Program-made: the position numbers and the translations under genes
Origin: Nocardioides massiliensis
GTDB taxonomy: Bacteria > Actinomycetota > Actinomycetes > Propionibacteriales > Nocardioidaceae
Assembly: GCF_030811215.1 (NCBI RefSeq)
Contig: NZ_JAUSQM010000001.1
Span: 2,046,001-2,110,000, forward strand
Length of the DNA: 64,000 bases
Direction of reading: 5' to 3'
The notes under the pieces: model-generated
What the model was told of the DNA's origin: nothing
The model's input: the letters and a program-made list of their open reading frames with translations, nothing else
Databases searched by the model: none
Shown: one piece after another, positions 60,365-64,000 of the stretch
How the letters are laid out: each line of letters begins with the position of its first letter
How positions within the stretch are numbered: the stretch's first letter is position 1

Positions 60365-61374
60365 GCGCCGCCGAGACTGCGTACGACGAGCGGCTGCAGG
60401 CCTTCGTCGGCGTGGAGCTCAACCCGCGCAAGCTCGGCCAGGACCCGGTCAACGTCCCGATGATCCGGCACTGGGTCGAGGCGATGGAGGACCACAACCC
60501 GGCGTACCTCGACGACGACGCCGCCCGGGCGACCGGTCGTGACGGCGTCGTGGCGCCGGCGTCGATGATGCAGGCCTGGTCGATGCGGGGGTACGCCGCC
60601 ACCTGGCGTCCGGACCCCCACGCCAACGCCGGCGGGGCCTTCGCGGACCTGCTCGCGCTGCTCGACGAGGGCGGCTACACCTCGGTCGTCGCCACCGACT
60701 CCGACTTCACCTTCGAGCGCGAGGTGCGTCCCGGTGAGCACGTGAGCTTCGACGAGGTCGTCGAGGACATCTCGCCGGAGAAGTCCACAGGCCTGGGGGT
60801 GGGGCGCTTCGTCACCACGTTGAAGACCTACCGGGTCGGCGACGAGGTCGTGGCGACCCAGCGGTGGCGGACCCTGCGGTTCCAGCCGTTGGTCTCGACA
60901 AGCTCGACCGACGGGGGTAGCTCGACCGACGAGGGGGCTGACGCAGAGCCCAAGGCCCTACGCCCGCGGCCCGCGATCAACCTCGACAACCAGTTCTGGT
61001 TCGAGGCGGCGAAGGAGCACCGGCTCGTCGTGCAGCGGTGTGCGTCGTGTGGCACGCTGCGCCACCCGCCCGGCCCGGCCTGCCCCGAGTGCAACTCCTT
61101 CGAGTGGGACACCGTCGAGGCCTCTGGTCGCGGCACCGTCTACAGCTACGTCGTAGCCCACCACCCGAAGCACCCGGCGTTCGACTACCCACTGCTGATC
61201 GCGGTGGTCGAGCTGGAGGAGGGCACGCGCCTGATCACCAACCTCACCGGCGTCACGCCCGAGGAGGTCGAGATCGGGATGCCGGTCGAGGTCGACTGGT
61301 GTGATGCCGACCCCGAGCTCACCCTGCCGCTGTTCCGCCCGACCGACGGCCCGACCACCACCCAGGAGGCGTGA
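60361..61374 (+). CDS. chsH2: steroid enoyl-CoA hydratase subunit ChsH2 (MaoC + DUF35)
   Basis: A 337-residue two-domain protein. The MaoC-like hotdog domain (about 1-175; WVEAMEDHNPAYLDDDAAR, GVVAPASMMQAW) carries the hydratase half. The DUF35 OB-fold domain (about 205-320) has the rubredoxin-like zinc motif RCASCGTLRHPPGPACPEC (CxxC...CxxC). In the known system ChsH1-ChsH2 hydrates the side-chain enoyl-CoA, and the DUF35 part docks the aldolase Ltp2. The interdomain linker contains a repeat-encoded stretch (VSTSSTDGGSSTDEG), which makes the protein longer than usual. Start and stop overlap neighbours. Confidence 0.9.
   Translation: MSAAETAYDERLQAFVGVELNPRKLGQDPVNVPMIRHWVEAMEDHNPAYLDDDAARATGRDGVVAPASMMQAWSMRGYAATWRPDPHANAGGAFADLLALLDEGGYTSVVATDSDFTFEREVRPGEHVSFDEVVEDISPEKSTGLGVGRFVTTLKTYRVGDEVVATQRWRTLRFQPLVSTSSTDGGSSTDEGADAEPKALRPRPAINLDNQFWFEAAKEHRLVVQRCASCGTLRHPPGPACPECNSFEWDTVEASGRGTVYSYVVAHHPKHPAFDYPLLIAVVELEEGTRLITNLTGVTPEEVEIGMPVEVDWCDADPELTLPLFRPTDGPTTTQEA
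60891..60937 (+). repeat. dispersed element in the chsH2 interdomain linker
   Basis: The first 23 nt are identical to 20854-20876 in rdgB, and GCTCGACCGAC recurs after 18 nt. It encodes Ser/Thr/Asp/Gly-rich residues exactly between the MaoC and DUF35 domains. Confidence 0.75.
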
Positions 61375-62486
61375 TGGACTTCCACCTCAGCGAGGACCTG
61401 CAGGAGGTCGAGGCGCTGGCTGCCGAGATCTTCGGTGACCTGGCCGACGTCGACCGCGTGCGCGAGGTCGAGAAGACCGACAGCCGTGTCGACGAGCGGC
61501 TGTGGGGCGAGCTGGCGAAGGCCGGGCTGCTCGGTATCGCGCTCCCCGAGGCGCACGACGGCGCCGGACTCGGCTTGGCCGGGCTCTGCGTCGTCCTCGA
61601 GCAGCAGGGGCGCACCGTCGCCCCCGTGCCGCTGTGGGCCGCGGGCGTCGGCGGTCTGCTGCTCGCCGAGCACGGTGACGACGCGCAGGGCGGGCTGGTC
61701 AGCGGGATCGCCGACGGCTCCGTGCGGCTGACGCTGGCTCTCGAGGAGTTCGCGCCCGACGTCCCGGCGTCGCCGTCCACGACCGCCACCGCCGACGACG
61801 AGGCCTGGGTGCTCACCGGCACCAAGGCGGTCGTCCCGGGCGCGGTCGGTGCGACCCACGTGCTGGTCTCGGCCACGACCGACGCCGGGCCGGGACTCTT
61901 CCTGGTCGAGTCGGGTGCCGATGGTCTGACGTGGACCACCACCGAGACGACGACCCGCGACCACGCCGGCAACCTCGCGCTCGCCGGCGCCCGCGCGCAG
62001 GCGGTCGGGGACCCCGGTGGCCCCGCGCTACCGGCCGCCCTGCGGCTCGCAGCGGTCGCACTCGCCGCGGTGCAGGTCGGTGTCGCCGAGGGAGCGCTCA
62101 AGCTGGCTGCGGCGTACCTCTCCGAGCGCGAGCAGTTCGGCCGGCCGCTGGCGACCTTCCAGGCCGTGCAGCACCAGCTCGCCGACTGCTACATCGACAT
62201 CGACGCGATGCGGGTGACGCTCTGGCAGGCCGTGTCCCACGTCGAGGACGGCGAGCCGAAGGCCGCCGACCGTGCCGCGCTCGTCGCGAAGTGGTGGTGT
62301 GACCAGGCCGGCCTCGACGTCGTCCACCGCGTCCAGCACGTCCACGGCGGGATCGGCGTCGACGTCGACTACCCCGTGCACCGCTACTTCCTGTGGGGCA
62401 AGCAGATCTCCTCGACCCTCGGCGGGTCCGCCCAGGCGCTCGAGGACCTCGGACAGCTCCTCACCAGCGCGGAGGTGGCGTCGTGA
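61374..62486 (+). CDS. fadE28: acyl-CoA dehydrogenase, FadE28/ChsE1-like
   Basis: A 370-residue acyl-CoA dehydrogenase of the divergent FadE28 type: a short, low-conserved FAD loop region, LTLALEEFAPDVPAS in mid-protein, then LKLAAAYLSEREQFGRPLATFQAVQHQLADCYID (about 242-275) and HRYFLWGKQISSTLGGS near the end. It would pair with the FadE29-like subunit. ATG 61374 overlaps the chsH2 stop (TGATG) with AGGAGG just before. Its stop overlaps the chsH1 start. Subunit identity rests on gene order and length. Confidence 0.83.
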   Translation: MDFHLSEDLQEVEALAAEIFGDLADVDRVREVEKTDSRVDERLWGELAKAGLLGIALPEAHDGAGLGLAGLCVVLEQQGRTVAPVPLWAAGVGGLLLAEHGDDAQGGLVSGIADGSVRLTLALEEFAPDVPASPSTTATADDEAWVLTGTKAVVPGAVGATHVLVSATTDAGPGLFLVESGADGLTWTTTETTTRDHAGNLALAGARAQAVGDPGGPALPAALRLAAVALAAVQVGVAEGALKLAAAYLSEREQFGRPLATFQAVQHQLADCYIDIDAMRVTLWQAVSHVEDGEPKAADRAALVAKWWCDQAGLDVVHRVQHVHGGIGVDVDYPVHRYFLWGKQISSTLGGSAQALEDLGQLLTSAEVAS

Positions 62487-62920
62487 CCGGCACGCCTGTC
62501 GAGGTGGCACCCACCCGCGCGCTCGCGGACCTCAGCGTCGGCGACACGCTGCCGGAGGAGGCGATCCCGATCACCCGCACGCTGATCGTCGCGACGGCGA
62601 TCGCCAGCCGGGACTACCAGGACGTCCACCACGACCCCGAGCTCGCCAAGGAGCGGGGGTCGAAGGACATCTTCATGAACATCCTGACCAGCAACGGCCT
62701 CGCGGAGCGCTACGCCACCGCGTGGGCCGGTCCGGCCGCCCGGGTGAAGCGGATCAAGATCCGGCTCGGCGCGCCCAACTACCCCGGAGACACGATGGTG
62801 ATGACCGGCGAGGTCACCGCGATCGACACCGCTGCCCGGCTCGTCGACCTCAAGGTCGTCGGCACCAACTCGCTCGGTCCGCACGTCAGCGGCACCGTGA
62901 CCCTGGAGCTGCCCCAGTGA
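62483..62920 (+). CDS. chsH1: steroid enoyl-CoA hydratase subunit ChsH1 (MaoC-like)
   Basis: A 145-residue single hotdog-domain protein. The MaoC dehydratase motif is IASRDYQDVHHDPELAKERGSKDIFMNILTSNG (about 46-78), containing Asp and His of the catalytic dyad. RIKIRLGAPNYPGDTMVMTGEV follows. Its position after fadE28 and before ltp2 gives the ChsH1 identity. It is expected to be the catalytic partner of ChsH2. GTG start overlapping the previous stop. Confidence 0.87.
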   Translation: MTGTPVEVAPTRALADLSVGDTLPEEAIPITRTLIVATAIASRDYQDVHHDPELAKERGSKDIFMNILTSNGLAERYATAWAGPAARVKRIKIRLGAPNYPGDTMVMTGEVTAIDTAARLVDLKVVGTNSLGPHVSGTVTLELPQ

Positions 62921-64000
62921 ACGCGCCGATCTCCAACGCCACCGCGATCGTCGGCATCGGCGCCACCGAGTTCTCCAAGGAGTCCGGGCGCAGCGAGCTG
63001 CAGCTCGGGTGCGAGGCCGTGCTCGCCGCCGTCACCGATGCGGGTCTGAAGCCCTCCGACGTCGACGGGCTGGTGACCTTCACTGCCGAGTCGAGCTCGG
63101 AGATCCACATCGCGCGCAACCTCGGCATGGGCGACCTGTCCTACTTCGGCCGGGTCGGGTACGGCGGGGGTGCCGCCTGCGGCACCATCGCGCACGCCGC
63201 GGCCGCCATCACGGCCGGGCTCGCCGACGTGGTCGTCGCGTGGCGCTCGTTCAACGAGCGCTCGGGCGAGCGCTACGGCCTCGGTCAGGCCAACCGGCCG
63301 ATGGACACCAACGCCGACCGTGCGGCGTACTCCTGGATGACGCCCTATGGGCTCTCGACCCCGGCGCAGTGGGTCGCGATGTTCGCCCGGCGCTACATGC
63401 ACGAGTACGGCGCGACGTCGGAGGACTTCGGCCGCGTCTCCGTCGTGGACCGCAAGCACGCGGCGACCAACCCGAAGGCGCACTTCTACGGCCGGCCGAT
63501 CACGCTCGAGGAGCACCAGGCCTCGCGCTGGATCGCCGAGCCGCTGCACCTGCTCGACTGCTGCCAGGAGACCGACGGCGGCCAGGCGCTCGTGCTCGTC
63601 TCCGCCGAGCGGGCCAAGGATCTGCCCCACAAGCCGGCGTACGTCGCGGCGGCGGCCCAGGGCTCCGGCGACGACCAGCACATGATGACGTCGTACTACC
63701 GTCCCTCGATCTCCGGGATCCCGGAGATGGGGCTGGTCGGTGACCAGCTGTGGGCGCAGAGTGGGCTGAAGCCCTCGGACATGCAGGCCGCGATCCTCTA
63801 CGACCACTTCACGCCGTTCGTGCTGCCCCAGCTGGAGGAGCTCGGCTTCTGCGGCCGCGGCGAGGCGGCGGCGTTCATCGCCGACGGCAACCTGGAGCTC
63901 GACGGGTCGTTGCCGACCAACACCCATGGCGGCCAGCTCGGCGAGGCCTACCTGCACGGCATGAACGGGATCGCCGAGGCAGTGCGACTCGTCCGGGGCG
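62917..64000 (+). CDS. ltp2: aldolase/thiolase-like Ltp2 (3' end outside window)
   Basis: The first 361 residues of a thiolase-fold protein; the window ends before the stop. Seen: TAIVGIGATEFSKESGRSELQL near the N-terminus, VVAWRSFNERSGERYG, LLDCCQETDGGQALVLVSAER, ILYDHFTPFVLPQLEELGF and THGGQLGEAYLHG. In actinobacterial cholesterol catabolism Ltp2 docks on the ChsH2 DUF35 domain. It splits the 17-hydroxy side-chain CoA by retro-aldol cleavage to the C-19 ketone and propionyl-CoA. The coupled start (GTGA) and gene order support this identity. Confidence 0.87.
   Translation, partial: MNAPISNATAIVGIGATEFSKESGRSELQLGCEAVLAAVTDAGLKPSDVDGLVTFTAESSSEIHIARNLGMGDLSYFGRVGYGGGAACGTIAHAAAAITAGLADVVVAWRSFNERSGERYGLGQANRPMDTNADRAAYSWMTPYGLSTPAQWVAMFARRYMHEYGATSEDFGRVSVVDRKHAATNPKAHFYGRPITLEEHQASRWIAEPLHLLDCCQETDGGQALVLVSAERAKDLPHKPAYVAAAAQGSGDDQHMMTSYYRPSISGIPEMGLVGDQLWAQSGLKPSDMQAAILYDHFTPFVLPQLEELGFCGRGEAAAFIADGNLELDGSLPTNTHGGQLGEAYLHGMNGIAEAVRLVRG

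Overview
The window is about 64 kb of very GC-rich chromosome from an actinobacterium. Frequent GTG/TTG starts, four-base ATGA/GTGA stop-start overlaps, the accA3-GtrA-maf neighbourhood, SigK/RskA, F420-type (LLM) oxidoreductases, a DUF222/HNH protein with a mycobacterial-type SOS box and an igr-type steroid side-chain operon all point to Actinomycetia. A Nocardioides-like organism fits best; the genus is an inference. No transposase, integrase, phage gene or CRISPR array was seen, and no stretch longer than about 300 bases lacks a gene.

Layout. 1-16.4 kb: central metabolism and housekeeping. It holds an LpdA-type quinone reductase (cut by the window edge), a secreted CAP protein, pyruvate carboxylase, a sulfotransferase-like protein, an unrecognised three-gene membrane operon, acyl-CoA carboxylase alpha subunit AccA3, GtrA, Maf, a DUF885 protein, glutamate racemase and an MBL hydrolase. 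16.4-17.6 kb: a DUF559/nuclease-like gene bracketed by two 56-nt repeats. 17.6-26 kb: an ABC transporter, rph-rdgB, an unusual tRNA-Leu, Bcp, DUF3618 plus a GroES-like protein, a Tat-secreted MBL protein and a frameshifted penicillin-acylase-family gene. 26-39.7 kb: a heterodimeric ABC exporter, serA, secreted lipase, HNH nuclease and matrixin-like protease, tRNA-Lys, BenE, sigK-rskA, a phytoene-desaturase-like oxidoreductase and tRNA-His. 39.8-46.7 kb: a MASE1 histidine kinase, SDR, enoyl-CoA hydratase, SMP-30, Orn, a DsbA-like protein and a rhomboid.

46.7-64 kb is a lipid/steroid catabolic region. Three sites fit the mycobacterial KstR operator (TNNAACNNGTTNNA; one has a C in the first position). 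Each overlaps a -10 box: one before a thioesterase, one before a FadD, and one between an LLM oxidoreductase and a SnoaL-SDR-SCPx-LLM operon. After a short island (DUF2200, VanZ, SOS-boxed DUF222/HNH) come two divergent operons. Leftward are a TetR regulator, a FadD17-like ligase and an alpha/beta hydrolase. Rightward is fadE29-chsH2-fadE28-chsH1-ltp2, the gene set that removes the last three side-chain carbons of cholesterol; ltp2 runs off the window.

Two genome-wide patterns stand out. Many genes have a TANNNT box 6-8 nt before the start codon, which indicates leaderless transcripts and settles several start sites. Two families of short repeats lie inside reading frames: a GC-rich hairpin in pyc, and a GGTCTCGACAAGCTCGACC element in rdgB, chsH2 and the fadD17-like gene.
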